Assembly: GCA_003562535.1 (NCBI GenBank)
Contig: PWUP01000245.1
Coordinates: 1 to 32,963 of the forward strand
Source: Gammaproteobacteria bacterium
GTDB taxonomy: Bacteria > Pseudomonadota > Gammaproteobacteria > Competibacterales > Competibacteraceae
Direction of reading: 5' to 3'
DNA: 32,963 bases
Shown here: in pieces, positions 23,341-31,630 of the stretch
Position numbering within the stretch: position 1 is the first letter of the stretch
Layout: each line of letters begins with the position of its first letter
Notes under the pieces: generated by a model
Told to the model about the DNA's origin: nothing
What the model saw: the letters and a program-made list of their open reading frames with translations, nothing else
The model's database searches: none
Translations under genes and position numbers: made by a program

Positions 23341-23453
23341 CCCCGCTACCTCTTTAAACCGAACCATGTCGGCCTTGCGTTTCAGCCCTAATGGCGATTC
23401 ATGCCGTCGGTTAAAACGCTGTGGTGGATATTAGCGTTATTTCCAGTCGTCTG

Positions 23454-24869
23454 TCAATCAATCCATGCAATACGCAAAAAATTAGTCGTCCCGGCAATAC
23501 CAAATGGCATACCAGCGGCAATGACTAAGGGCTGACCACGGCGGGCGAACCCATTGTCTAGGGCCACCTTGGACGCTTCTTTGACGACATGTGACACCTT
23601 AGAGATCTCTTTGCCAATGACGGAGTGTACCCCCCACACTAAGGTCAAAAAACGCGCCGTTTGCTGGTAGGGAGTAATGCTGATCAGAGGTGAAGCGGGC
23701 CGTTCACGCGCTGCCCGCAGAGTAGAATAGCCTGAGTGAGTGTAAGTCACCGTGACGGCTATTGGCAAAATTTGCGTCACATTACGCAAGGCCACACAAA
23801 TCGCATCGGCATTGGTGGCCTCTGGTACCGGGGCGGCGGCATCAATCACTTCACGATAGTAGGGATCATGCTCGACTTGCGCAATAATATTATCCATGAA
23901 CGTCACGGCGGCAATCGGGTATTTGCCTACGGCCGTTTCCGCAGACAACATCACCGCATCCGCCCCATCATAAACGGCTGTTGCCACATCGGATGCCTCA
24001 GCGCGGGTTGGGGTCGGTGAGCTGATCATGGATTCCAGCATCTGGGTAGCGACCACAACAGGCCGCCCCGCTTTACGGCACACCCGCAAAATGCGCTTTT
24101 GAATGCGTGGGATTTGCTCCGGAGGCAGTTCAACCCCCAGATCACCACGCGCCACCATGATGGCATCGGCTCGTTCAACAATCGCATCTAAATTACTAAT
24201 GGCCGATGGTTTTTCCAACTTGGCCATTAACTTAACCTGTGAACCCACTCGCTCACGCAGCTCATCAATGTCACTCGGCTGTTGCACAAATGACAGGGCA
24301 ATCCAATCCACTCCTTGTTGCAAGCCAAACTCCAGATCGACATGATCCTTAGCCGTTAACGGTGAGGTTTGAATCATCACCCCCGGCACATTGACGCCTT
24401 TAGAATCGGATAAATAGCCACCGACGACCACTTCGGTGTCGGCAAAATCCAACGCCGAGCGCACCACCTTGAGACGAATATTACCATCATTTAATAATAC
24501 ATCCGCGCCCACTTCTAGGGCATCAAGAATTTCGGGATGGGGCAACTGCACCCGGGAGCTATCACCCGGTTCAGGATTTAAATCCAGGCGAAAATGATCC
24601 CCTGCCGCCAAACCAACAGGCCCGGAAGCAAAGCGACCAATGCGGAACTTAGGGCCTTGCAGATCGAGCAAAATCCCAATCGGTCTCTGGATTTGCGCTT
24701 CTAATTCTCGGATAATGGCTATGCTTTTGCTGTGATCCGCATGGCTACCGTGGCTGAGATTCAGCCGAAACACATCAGCGCCCGCCTTGAACAGGGTATG
24801 CACAGTATCGGGATCAGCACTGGTCGGCCCCAGGGTGGCAATAATTTTGGCATTACGGTGACGACGCAT
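23454..24869 (-). CDS. pyk: Pyruvate kinase
   Basis: The 471-residue glycolytic enzyme converts phosphoenolpyruvate and ADP to pyruvate and ATP. Signatures are KIIATLGPTS, FRLNLSHGSHADH, LLDLQGPKFRIG, the catalytic-lysine block LMAKLEKPSAISNLD, MVARGDLGVELPPEQIP, ATQMLESMISSPTPTRAEASDVATAVYDG and VMLSAETAVGKYP. The N-terminus MRRHRNAKIIATLGP resembles type II (PykA) enzymes. Two adjacent ATGs exist. The second (24869) has AGAGG at a 6-nt spacing and is preferred over 24872. The gene is divergent from glgC, with both promoters sharing about 110 nt. Confidence 0.95.
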   Translation of the reverse strand: MRRHRNAKIIATLGPTSADPDTVHTLFKAGADVFRLNLSHGSHADHSKSIAIIRELEAQIQRPIGILLDLQGPKFRIGRFASGPVGLAAGDHFRLDLNPEPGDSSRVQLPHPEILDALEVGADVLLNDGNIRLKVVRSALDFADTEVVVGGYLSDSKGVNVPGVMIQTSPLTAKDHVDLEFGLQQGVDWIALSFVQQPSDIDELRERVGSQVKLMAKLEKPSAISNLDAIVERADAIMVARGDLGVELPPEQIPRIQKRILRVCRKAGRPVVVATQMLESMISSPTPTRAEASDVATAVYDGADAVMLSAETAVGKYPIAAVTFMDNIIAQVEHDPYYREVIDAAAPVPEATNADAICVALRNVTQILPIAVTVTYTHSGYSTLRAARERPASPLISITPYQQTARFLTLVWGVHSVIGKEISKVSHVVKEASKVALDNGFARRGQPLVIAAGMPFGIAGTTNFLRIAWID

Positions 24870-24940
24870 CATAACCCTCTAGATTGATGGACGTTAGCGA
24901 ACTTTATCCAATCGCGAACCGCATAATACATGTGCGCTCA

Positions 24941-24949
24941 TGGTACAAT
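24941..24949 (+). promoter_or_regulatory. Extended -10 promoter of glgC
   Basis: TGG-TACAAT (extended -10, TGnTACAAT) has no good -35 hexamer, as is usual for this class. Transcription would begin near 24956, downstream of the track's ATG at 24930. This supports the GTG at 24981 as the true glgC start. Confidence 0.5.
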
Positions 24950-24980
24950 AGCAATCGCAACCAACGAAGGAGAATACAGC

Positions 24981-26270
24981 GTGACTTCTATCGACTTCGA
25001 CCCCCGCTTTGTGAGTCGCCTCACCCGACGCACTTTGGCGTTGATTCTAGCGGGTGGGCGCGGCTCCCGGCTGTACGAACTCACCGATTGGCGCGCTAAG
25101 CCTGCGGTACAATTCGGCGGTAAGTTTCGTATCATTGACTTTCCACTGTCTAACTGCGTGAACTCAGGCATTCGCCGAATCGGTGTACTGACTCAGTATA
25201 AAGCGCATTCACTGATTCGTCACCTAGGACAAGGGTGGAGTCATTTTAATGGTGCGCTCAACGAATTTGTGGATATTTTGCCCGCCAGCCAACGCACCAG
25301 TGATGAATGGTATGCAGGCACGGCGGATGCGATTTACCAAAACCTAGATATCATCCGCACTCATAAACCGGATTTCGTACTGGTGCTCTCGGGTGACCAT
25401 ATTTATAAGATGGACTACGGCCCGATGCTGGCCTACCATGTCGCCAGCGGTGCAGACATGACGGTTTCCTGCATGGAGGTTCCCTTGGCCGAAGCCGCTG
25501 AGGCGTTTGGCGTGATGGCGGTCGATTCTAATAGCCGAGTCCAGGCTTTCCAAGAAAAACCCGCTAACCCAGCCCCACTACCCGACCACCCCGATCTGTG
25601 TTTGGCTTCTATGGGTAACTATGTGTTTAACACAGAGTTTTTGTATGAGCAGCTCATCCATGACCATAAGGACCCCCAGTCAGCACACGATTTTGGTAAA
25701 AACATCATCCCACGGATTATCGCCGAACACCGTGTCTATGCGTATCCATTCCGTGACCACAAGTCCAATGAACGCGCCTACTGGCGGGATGTAGGCACCT
25801 TGGACGCATTTTGGGAAGCCAATATGGAGCTGGTCTCGGTATCGCCCGAATTAAACCTATACGACAGTGACTGGCCAATTCTGACTCATCAGGCACAGTT
25901 ACCGCCCGCTAAATTTGTGTTCGACAATGATGACCGCCGTGGCATGGCGGTTGATTCCATGGTCTCTGGCGGTTGCCTGATTTCGGGTGCGCGTCTCAAA
26001 CGCTCGCTGCTGTTTTCCAATGTCACCGTCAGCTCCTATTCCACGGTCGAAGACACGGTAGTTTTACCCGATGTCTATATCGGTCGGCATTGCCGCATCA
26101 AACGCACCATTATCGATCGTGGCTGCCAAATTCACGAAGGCATGGTGATCGGCCATGATCCAGAACACGATCGTCAGCGGGGGTTTCGCATCACGCCCAA
26201 TGGCATTGTGCTGGTCACCCCTGCCATGCTGGGTCAGACCGATGGTGCCGCCGGAGCCGCTTACGGTTAA
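24981..26270 (+). CDS. glgC: Glucose-1-phosphate adenylyltransferase (ADP-glucose pyrophosphorylase)
   Basis: The 429-residue enzyme makes ADP-glucose, the committed step of bacterial glycogen synthesis. The pyrophosphorylase loop [66 protein letters not shown] and [15 protein letters not shown] are visible. A C-terminal left-handed beta-helix ([20 protein letters not shown]) completes it. The start is a GTG with AAGGAG 7-8 nt upstream; the track's 17 extra residues precede the predicted transcription start. It is separated by ~20 kb from glgX and stands alone, divergent from pyk and convergent on the DUF3108 gene with 7 nt between them. Confidence 0.95.
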   Translation: MTSIDFDPRFVSRLTRRTLALILAGGRGSRLYELTDWRAKPAVQFGGKFRIIDFPLSNCVNSGIRRIGVLTQYKAHSLIRHLGQGWSHFNGALNEFVDILPASQRTSDEWYAGTADAIYQNLDIIRTHKPDFVLVLSGDHIYKMDYGPMLAYHVASGADMTVSCMEVPLAEAAEAFGVMAVDSNSRVQAFQEKPANPAPLPDHPDLCLASMGNYVFNTEFLYEQLIHDHKDPQSAHDFGKNIIPRIIAEHRVYAYPFRDHKSNERAYWRDVGTLDAFWEANMELVSVSPELNLYDSDWPILTHQAQLPPAKFVFDNDDRRGMAVDSMVSGGCLISGARLKRSLLFSNVTVSSYSTVEDTVVLPDVYIGRHCRIKRTIIDRGCQIHEGMVIGHDPEHDRQRGFRITPNGIVLVTPAMLGQTDGAAGAAYG

Positions 26271-26277
26271 CCTCCCA

Positions 26278-26982
26278 TCAACCCCGCCGCAAGCTACGCA
26301 GTTCCATGCGTAGCTTCTCATCGCCATCCCGCTGTTGGATCACTTGCACGGGCAGGTAGTCGTGGTCGCGGGCAAACCAAAACGTGACCGCACGACTGCT
26401 GCCCGGTCGCTGCCGAAACACGCGAATGGTGTCCACCACCCCCAACGAGGTCTCTAAACGCTCAACACCCTGATACTCGACTCGGTAAGTCCTGATGCGA
26501 GTATCATCCAATAATTGGTAGTCTTCAAAACGGTGTTGATTTTTTAGATCCCACATGGCTTGCAGATAAGTGCTTAAAGGGTCAAGCACTCGGGGGGCTA
26601 GCGGTAAATCAACCCGTTCCCCGTTGTGCTCAGCGCGAATCCTACCTGCTGACCAATCAAAACGGTACTGCGTGTGTTCCTCTCGGCTCCCCCCACGCCG
26701 CTGAAAACGATAGTTCAGCGGCTCGACCTGCGCACCGATGCGCCCTTCAACCTGTTCAGTAATTTCATCGCGCAGAATCAGTCGCGCTAAACCGGTCGCG
26801 CGCAGTTGCGATTCCATCTGATAAAACCCCTCACCAGCACTGCGCAATATAATGGTGCCCTCCCCTGCCGGTACGCCCTTAGCGTACACACGGTATTGAG
26901 CTTCAAAAGGCGTAATCGGCAGTGCTTCTGCTACCGCCAGCGGTGTTAGTAAGCAACTCAGTAAGATCACAAGGCTGCGCAT
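26278..26982 (-). CDS. DUF3108 family exported protein
   Basis: The 234-residue protein has an N-terminal signal peptide ([20 protein letters not shown]), predicting a periplasmic location. The DUF3108 pattern is seen in FEAQYRVYAKGVPAGEGTI, LRDEITEQVEGRIGAQVEPLNYRF, PLAPRVLDPLSTYLQAMWDL and FWFARDHDYLPVQVIQQRDGD. The fold is probably a lipocalin/LolA-like beta-barrel, but its role is unknown. It follows purN in many gammaproteobacteria, and here its start lies inside the purN 3' end (16-nt overlap), so it belongs to that operon although nothing links it to purines. Confidence 0.85.
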   Translation of the reverse strand: MRSLVILLSCLLTPLAVAEALPITPFEAQYRVYAKGVPAGEGTIILRSAGEGFYQMESQLRATGLARLILRDEITEQVEGRIGAQVEPLNYRFQRRGGSREEHTQYRFDWSAGRIRAEHNGERVDLPLAPRVLDPLSTYLQAMWDLKNQHRFEDYQLLDDTRIRTYRVEYQGVERLETSLGVVDTIRVFRQRPGSSRAVTFWFARDHDYLPVQVIQQRDGDEKLRMELRSLRRG

Positions 26983-27629
26983 GACGATTCCCCAAAATCA
27001 AGCTCAACAGGCTGAGACAATGGGTGATCATCTAAGTACACCTGCTGATTATGCAAACGGACTCGACCGGCGGCAAACCAACCGATCACCATGGGATAAA
27101 GTTGATGTTCTTGAGTCAGCACCCGAGCGGCCAAACGCTCGGGATCATCATCGGGATGGACATTAACAGCAACCCGCGCAATCACCGGCCCTCCATCCAG
27201 CTTGGGGGTTACAAAATGCACACTGGCACCATGCTGTAAGTCTCCTGCGGCAAGGACGCGGGCATGGGTGTTTAAACCGCGATAGGCAGGCAATAATGAG
27301 GGATGAATGTTCAGCAAACGCCCGTGGTACTGATTGACAAACTCAGCGCCAAGAATCCGCATAAATCCAGCCAGAAAGACCAAGTCAGGGGCAAAAGGTT
27401 GAATCGCTTGATGCAGCGCGGCATCAAACTGGGCACGATCTGGGTAATCACGGTGGTCAACCACTCGGGTCACAATACCTGCTTGGCGAGCGCGTTCTAA
27501 GCCTAGGGCATTCGAATTATTGCTGATCACCGCGACGACTTCAGCCGCCAGCGACTGGGCACTTAGCGCGTCAATCACCGCTTGCAGATTACTGCCACGA
27601 CCGGAGATCAACGCAACCAGGCGAATCAT
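26967..27629 (-). CDS. purN: Phosphoribosylglycinamide formyltransferase
   Basis: The 220-residue enzyme transfers a formyl group from 10-formyl-THF to GAR in purine synthesis. Visible motifs are [45 protein letters not shown], the catalytic [22 protein letters not shown] (Asn and His) and [16 protein letters not shown] (Asp). ATG 27629 is chosen because it overlaps the purM TGA as ATGA and gives the normal [10 protein letters not shown] opening. The track's three extra residues are not needed. Confidence 0.96.
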   Translation of the reverse strand: MIRLVALISGRGSNLQAVIDALSAQSLAAEVVAVISNNSNALGLERARQAGIVTRVVDHRDYPDRAQFDAALHQAIQPFAPDLVFLAGFMRILGAEFVNQYHGRLLNIHPSLLPAYRGLNTHARVLAAGDLQHGASVHFVTPKLDGGPVIARVAVNVHPDDDPERLAARVLTQEHQLYPMVIGWFAAGRVRLHNQQVYLDDHPLSQPVELDFGESSCAAL

Positions 27630-28681
27630 GAGCGCCACACCACCTGTGGTGGTGTCTGTGCCCCAGCAGACGGTTCAACTTGGCCGATTAACCACGCCGT
27701 TTCACCGCTAGCCCGCAGTATGGACAATGCGCTGTTAACGGCTGCAGCCGGTACACACACCACCATACCAATGCCGCAGTTAAACGTCCGCCACATTTCG
27801 GCGTCGGCGATAGCACCCTGCTGCTGAATCCAATCGAATAGTAAGGGCCGCGGCCACGCCTTAGCGTCAATGACCGCTTGCGTAGCTGGCGGCAAAACCC
27901 GAGGCAGATTTTCGGTTAAGCCCCCGCCGGTAATATGCGCTAAGGCATGAATCTCCACTGCTTGACGCAATTGCAACACCGACTGCGCATAAATGCGTGT
28001 GGGCGCTAACAACGCCTCGCCCAGCGTACCCTCAGCCCAGGGCATGGTTAAACTCACCCCACTGCGCTCTACGATTTTACGAATCAGTGAATAACCATTG
28101 GAATGCGGCCCGGAAGCGGCCAATCCGATTAAACCATCACCAGGCTGGACACGATCAGCGCTCAGCACAGCGTCTTTTTCAACCACACCGACACAAAATC
28201 CAGCCAGATCATACTCTTCACCGTTGTAAACCCCTGGCATTTCCGCAGTTTCCCCACCGATCAACGCACAACCGGCAAGTTCACAACCGTGGGCAATACC
28301 GGCAATAATATCCGCCGCTTGGTCAGTATTCAGTTGACCGGTCGCGTAATAATCGAGAAAGAACAAGGGTTCAGCACCGGTGACAATCACATCGTTAACA
28401 CACATGGCCACCAAATCGATGCCAATAGTATCGTGGCGCTGGAGCCGTTGTGCCAATTTGAGCTTAGTCCCAACGCCATCGGTTCCGGCCACCAACACCG
28501 GCTGGCGATAACGCCCCACTGGCAATTCAAACAGGCCGCCAAAGCCCCCCAACCCCCCAAGCACTTCAGGGCGCAGAGTACGCTGCACTGCGGGTTTAAT
28601 GCGTTCAACCAAAGCATTACCGGCGTCAATATCAACGCCAGCCTCACGATAACTGAGGGGAGGATCAGGCTTCACAGACAT
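27626..28681 (-). CDS. purM: Phosphoribosylformylglycinamidine cyclo-ligase (AIR synthetase)
   Basis: The 351-residue enzyme closes the imidazole ring to give AIR in purine synthesis. [72 protein letters not shown] and [16 protein letters not shown] are hallmark blocks. ATG 28681 gives an N-terminus and length like those of E. coli PurM. A GTG at 28720 would shorten the gap to the upstream gene to 9 nt and cannot be excluded, since neither has a clear Shine-Dalgarno sequence. The coupling to purN is an ATGA overlap. Confidence 0.95.
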   Translation of the reverse strand: MSVKPDPPLSYREAGVDIDAGNALVERIKPAVQRTLRPEVLGGLGGFGGLFELPVGRYRQPVLVAGTDGVGTKLKLAQRLQRHDTIGIDLVAMCVNDVIVTGAEPLFFLDYYATGQLNTDQAADIIAGIAHGCELAGCALIGGETAEMPGVYNGEEYDLAGFCVGVVEKDAVLSADRVQPGDGLIGLAASGPHSNGYSLIRKIVERSGVSLTMPWAEGTLGEALLAPTRIYAQSVLQLRQAVEIHALAHITGGGLTENLPRVLPPATQAVIDAKAWPRPLLFDWIQQQGAIADAEMWRTFNCGIGMVVCVPAAAVNSALSILRASGETAWLIGQVEPSAGAQTPPQVVWRS

Positions 28682-28729
28682 GGGCAGGGCGTCGGATTGA
28701 CCGTCAGTGACGGGTTGCACAACGAGGCG

Positions 28730-29005
28730 TCAGTTGCCAATCGAGAACATGGATTCAAGATCGTGGCGGGAGAAACTTTGAAAAGCCAACAGGGTTTCGG
28801 TCTGTTCAATCGTCTCTAAAGCGGCCAACTGGCGGGTGACCGCATCGGCCATGCGGTCATTGTCCGCTACACGCAAAATCGCAACTAAATCAAAGCGACC
28901 GCCGACTGAGTACACCTCGGCCACACCTGGCAACTCGGCTAACTGAGCCGCAGTCGTTTGCACCTGACCGCGACGAATAGTCATCAAGACAATAGCTGTA
29001 ACCAT
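28730..29005 (-). CDS. Stand-alone Lrp/AsnC ligand-binding (RAM) domain protein
   Basis: The 91-residue protein contains only the regulation-of-amino-acid-metabolism fold: MVTAIVLMTIRRGQVQTTAAQL, PGVAEVYSVGGRFDLVAILRV and IEQTETLLAFQSFSRHDLE. The winged-helix DNA-binding half of Lrp/AsnC regulators is absent. Such SIP-type proteins (stand-alone RAM modules) form dimers or higher rings that may bind amino acids or modulate Lrp partners. ATG 29005 is used; the track's longer form adds 11 residues. It lies 1 nt after the stop of the small membrane protein gene and just upstream of purM, and so belongs to the same run. Confidence 0.85.
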   Translation of the reverse strand: MVTAIVLMTIRRGQVQTTAAQLAELPGVAEVYSVGGRFDLVAILRVADNDRMADAVTRQLAALETIEQTETLLAFQSFSRHDLESMFSIGN

Positions 29006-29006
29006 C

Positions 29007-29198
29007 TTAACGCACCATGGCAATAAGCAAAATGACAAATAACACCACTAACCCTATGGGCAATAAGAAACCGGGCCAGTCCTTAGGCGCTTTGCTACTG
29101 GCTTCCAAGGTTGCTTTAAAGCCACCGCGGAACAGGAAAAAAATCATAACCGCAATGACACCCACTAAAATAATATTCAGCCAGCCCGGTGTATCCAT
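29007..29198 (-). CDS. Small two-helix membrane protein, function unknown
   Basis: This is a 63-residue protein with two hydrophobic segments (about residues 6-22, WLNIILVGVIAVMIFFLF, and 44-62, GFLLPIGLVVLFVILLIAMV). The loop between them is charged (RGGFKATLEASSKAPKDWPG). A strong GGGAGGA Shine-Dalgarno sequence sits 6-7 nt before ATG 29198, which decides against the track's TTG start at 29204. It begins 2 nt after the fabB stop. I do not recognise the family. Its place between fabB and a RAM-domain gene suggests only co-expression. Confidence 0.75.
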   Translation of the reverse strand: MDTPGWLNIILVGVIAVMIFFLFRGGFKATLEASSKAPKDWPGFLLPIGLVVLFVILLIAMVR

Positions 29199-29200
29199 GC

Positions 29201-30418
29201 TCAATCCTCCCAGCGTCGGAACACTAAGGTCGAGTTGGTGCCGCCAAAACCAAAACTGTTGGACATGACGGTGGTTAAATCCACATCGTCACGGCGTTCA
29301 AGCACGATAGGTATATGTTCTGCTTCGGGATCCAAGCGATCAATATTAGCCGATGCTGAGATAAAGCCGTCTTGTTGCATCAGCATGCAGTAAATCGCCT
29401 CATGGACACCAGCCGCTCCGAGTGAATGGCCACTGAGCGATTTGGTCGCACTGATTGGTGGAATGTGATCACCAAACACTTCACGCACGGCGATCAGTTC
29501 TTGCACATCACCGACTGGGGTACTGGTGCCGTGGGTGTTGAGATAATCAATCGGCGCATCCACTGTGCTCATCGCCTGTTGCATACAGCGCACAGCGCCT
29601 TCACCCGAGGGCTGCACCATATCGTGGCCATCGGAGGTCGCACCATAGCCGACCAACTCGGCGTAGATTCGCGCCCCACGGCGGCGGGCATGCTCCAGCT
29701 CTTCAAGCACTAACATGCCCCCACCCCCAGCGATGACAAAACCATCGCGATCAGCGTCATAAGGCCGTGACGCGGCTTCTGGGCGATCATTGTATTTACT
29801 GGATAACGCGCCCATAGCATCAAACAGCATGGTGGTGCTCCAGTGCAGTTCCTCACCGCCCCCGACAAACACCCGGTCTTGCTTATCCCATTGAATCAAT
29901 TCAGCACCGTGGCCAATACAATGCGCACTGGTGGCACAGGCTGAGCTCAATGAATAATTCACCCCTTTAATCCGAAACGGCGTGGCCAAACAGGCTGATG
30001 TGGTGCTAGCCATGGTACGCGGCACCATATAAGGGCCTACCCGACGAATGCCTTTGGTTCGCAGAATATCGGCGGCGGCGACAATATTTTCAGGACTGGC
30101 GCCACCACTGCCCGTGACTAAGCCGACTCGGGGATCGGCAATGTGCTCAGGCTTTAAGCCCGCATCGTCCACGGCCTGTTGCATCGCAATATAGGTATAA
30201 GCGGCCGCTTGCCCCATAAATCGTAATACTTTGCGATCAATATGGGCTGACAGATCAATGTCAATCGCGCCATGCACCTGTGAACGCATGCCAAGATCTT
30301 TATATTCTTGGCAGAAACTGAAACCACTGCGCCCCTGATACAAAGCGTCGCGCACTTGGTTTTTATGCTGACCCAGACTAGAAACGATGCCTAGTCCCGT
30401 AATTACTACACGTCGCAT
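29201..30418 (-). CDS. fabB: 3-oxoacyl-[acyl-carrier-protein] synthase I
   Basis: The 405-residue condensing enzyme elongates acyl-ACPs and is needed to extend the cis-unsaturated intermediate made by FabA. The Cys-His-His triad is visible in [15 protein letters not shown] (around residue 160), [12 protein letters not shown] and [38 protein letters not shown] is the standard start, so ATG 30418 is chosen over the TTG at 30430; GAGAA lies upstream of it. [15 protein letters not shown]-type sequence and pairing with fabA point to FabB rather than FabF. Confidence 0.96.
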   Translation of the reverse strand: MRRVVITGLGIVSSLGQHKNQVRDALYQGRSGFSFCQEYKDLGMRSQVHGAIDIDLSAHIDRKVLRFMGQAAAYTYIAMQQAVDDAGLKPEHIADPRVGLVTGSGGASPENIVAAADILRTKGIRRVGPYMVPRTMASTTSACLATPFRIKGVNYSLSSACATSAHCIGHGAELIQWDKQDRVFVGGGEELHWSTTMLFDAMGALSSKYNDRPEAASRPYDADRDGFVIAGGGGMLVLEELEHARRRGARIYAELVGYGATSDGHDMVQPSGEGAVRCMQQAMSTVDAPIDYLNTHGTSTPVGDVQELIAVREVFGDHIPPISATKSLSGHSLGAAGVHEAIYCMLMQQDGFISASANIDRLDPEAEHIPIVLERRDDVDLTTVMSNSFGFGGTNSTLVFRRWED

Positions 30419-30426
30419 AGGAATTC

Positions 30427-30969
30427 TCAAAAGCTGTCTGTACTGGTAAACAAGCCGACCCGTAAATCTTTACCCAGGTAGATTTCCCGACCGTCGACCG
30501 CCATACTGGCATTGGCAATACCCATAACCAGTTTTCGCATAATCACCCGTTTCATCTCGATGCGATAGGTCACTTTATGGTGTTTCGGCAATACCTGTCC
30601 GCTAAACTTCACCTCACCACAACCTAACGCCCGACCACGTCCTAAACCACCCCGCCAAGCGAGATAAAAACCCACTAATTGCCACATCGCATCTAAACCA
30701 AGACAACCGGGCATGACTGGATCACGTTCAAAATGGCAGTCAAAAAACCATAGCTCCGGTTTTACATCCAACTCAGCTTCCATTAAACCTTTGCCAAAGG
30801 AGCCACCATCGGCGCTGATGTGCGTGATGCGATCGAACATCAGCATCGGTGGCAAAGGCAACTGGGCATTGCCCGGTCCGAACAGATCACCTCGGCCACA
30901 GGCCAGCAACTCATCGTACTGGTAATGATCTTTACTATTCAAGAGTTCATCGTCTCCATCAGGTTGCAT
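30427..30969 (-). CDS. fabA: 3-hydroxydecanoyl-ACP dehydratase/isomerase
   Basis: The 180-residue bifunctional enzyme dehydrates 3-hydroxydecanoyl-ACP and isomerises the trans-2 product to cis-3, starting the anaerobic unsaturated fatty acid pathway. Catalytic H79 and D93 lie in [23 protein letters not shown], with the same spacing as H70/D84 of E. coli. [12 protein letters not shown] and [13 protein letters not shown] are further hallmarks. The N-terminus is a few residues longer than in E. coli. The ATG overlaps the upstream transporter TAA by one base (TAATG), and the fabB ATG lies 8 nt past its stop. Confidence 0.96.
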   Translation of the reverse strand: MQPDGDDELLNSKDHYQYDELLACGRGDLFGPGNAQLPLPPMLMFDRITHISADGGSFGKGLMEAELDVKPELWFFDCHFERDPVMPGCLGLDAMWQLVGFYLAWRGGLGRGRALGCGEVKFSGQVLPKHHKVTYRIEMKRVIMRKLVMGIANASMAVDGREIYLGKDLRVGLFTSTDSF

Positions 30970-31535
30970 TAGTTTGCCGTATCGGGCTTAGGGGTTGGCA
31001 CCAATACGGGCACTAACAGGCGGAAAGGTAACAACAACAAGCCAGCGATTAATAATTTGCAACCTAAGTCGCCAAGCGCCCAAGTCATCCAAGGCAATCC
31101 AGTACCGGCAAAAGCCAAACTGAAAAACAAGGCGGTATCTAATGTTGAAGCGGCGCTTGAGGAGATCAATGGCGCTTTCCACCAACGCTGCTGACGCAGA
31201 CGATTAAATACCATAATATCAAGCAATTGTGCGCTTAAAAAGGCGACACCCGAAGCTAAAGCAATGCGTGGCGTCGCTAACCATAGCGATAATACCACTG
31301 CTAAGGCAAAGCCCCAAATCACCACCCGCCGTGCCTGCGCACTTCCCAAACAACGGTTGGTCAAGTCCGTGACCAGAAACGCGATCGGATAGGTCAGCGC
31401 CCCATAGGTTAACCAATCATTAATAGGAAACTGAACCAAATAGTTTGATGCCGTGACGACCAGCATCATGGCAGCAATGCCCATTCCGACAGCGGGAATC
31501 TTGGTTTTCGTTAATGTAAGCGGTTTGCGCAGCAT
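30969..31535 (-). CDS. VUT/YhhQ-family transporter (putative queuosine precursor transporter)
   Basis: This is a 188-residue membrane protein with about five or six hydrophobic segments. The segments [33 protein letters not shown] and [21 protein letters not shown] are typical of the DUF165/VUT family, whose E. coli member YhhQ takes up queuosine precursors. The substrate here is inferred from the family alone. A -10-like TATACT at plus 31573-31578 would place transcription start about 30 nt before ATG 31535, so the GTG at 31562 given in the track is unlikely. It heads the fabA-fabB run. Confidence 0.8.
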   Translation of the reverse strand: MLRKPLTLTKTKIPAVGMGIAAMMLVVTASNYLVQFPINDWLTYGALTYPIAFLVTDLTNRCLGSAQARRVVIWGFALAVVLSLWLATPRIALASGVAFLSAQLLDIMVFNRLRQQRWWKAPLISSSAASTLDTALFFSLAFAGTGLPWMTWALGDLGCKLLIAGLLLLPFRLLVPVLVPTPKPDTAN

Positions 31536-31572
31536 GACGTTCGATATCGGCACAGTAGTCACAGAACGTCAC

Positions 31573-31578
31573 AGTATA
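31573..31578 (-). promoter_or_regulatory. Candidate -10 element of the vut-fabA-fabB run
   Basis: TATACT on the minus strand, in the 95-nt gap behind the L,D-transpeptidase gene, is the only good -10 hexamer seen. The -35 region (TTTTCC, 17 nt upstream) is poor. Unsaturated-fatty-acid regulators such as FadR or FabR could act here, but no recognisable operator was found. Confidence 0.35.
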
Positions 31579-31630
31579 GCCGAAATCGGCAGCGCGGAAA
31601 AACGGTTAACTTAATCCGCGCTGAGTCCCT

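Noticed and set aside
23088-23357. Plus-strand ORF opposite the cold-shock gene
   Set aside because: It is the complement of the conserved csp gene and overlaps its promoter region; it is not credible as a coding sequence.
28289-28819. 176-residue plus-strand ORF opposite purM
   Set aside because: It is antisense to conserved purM codons, with no motif and no ribosome-binding site.
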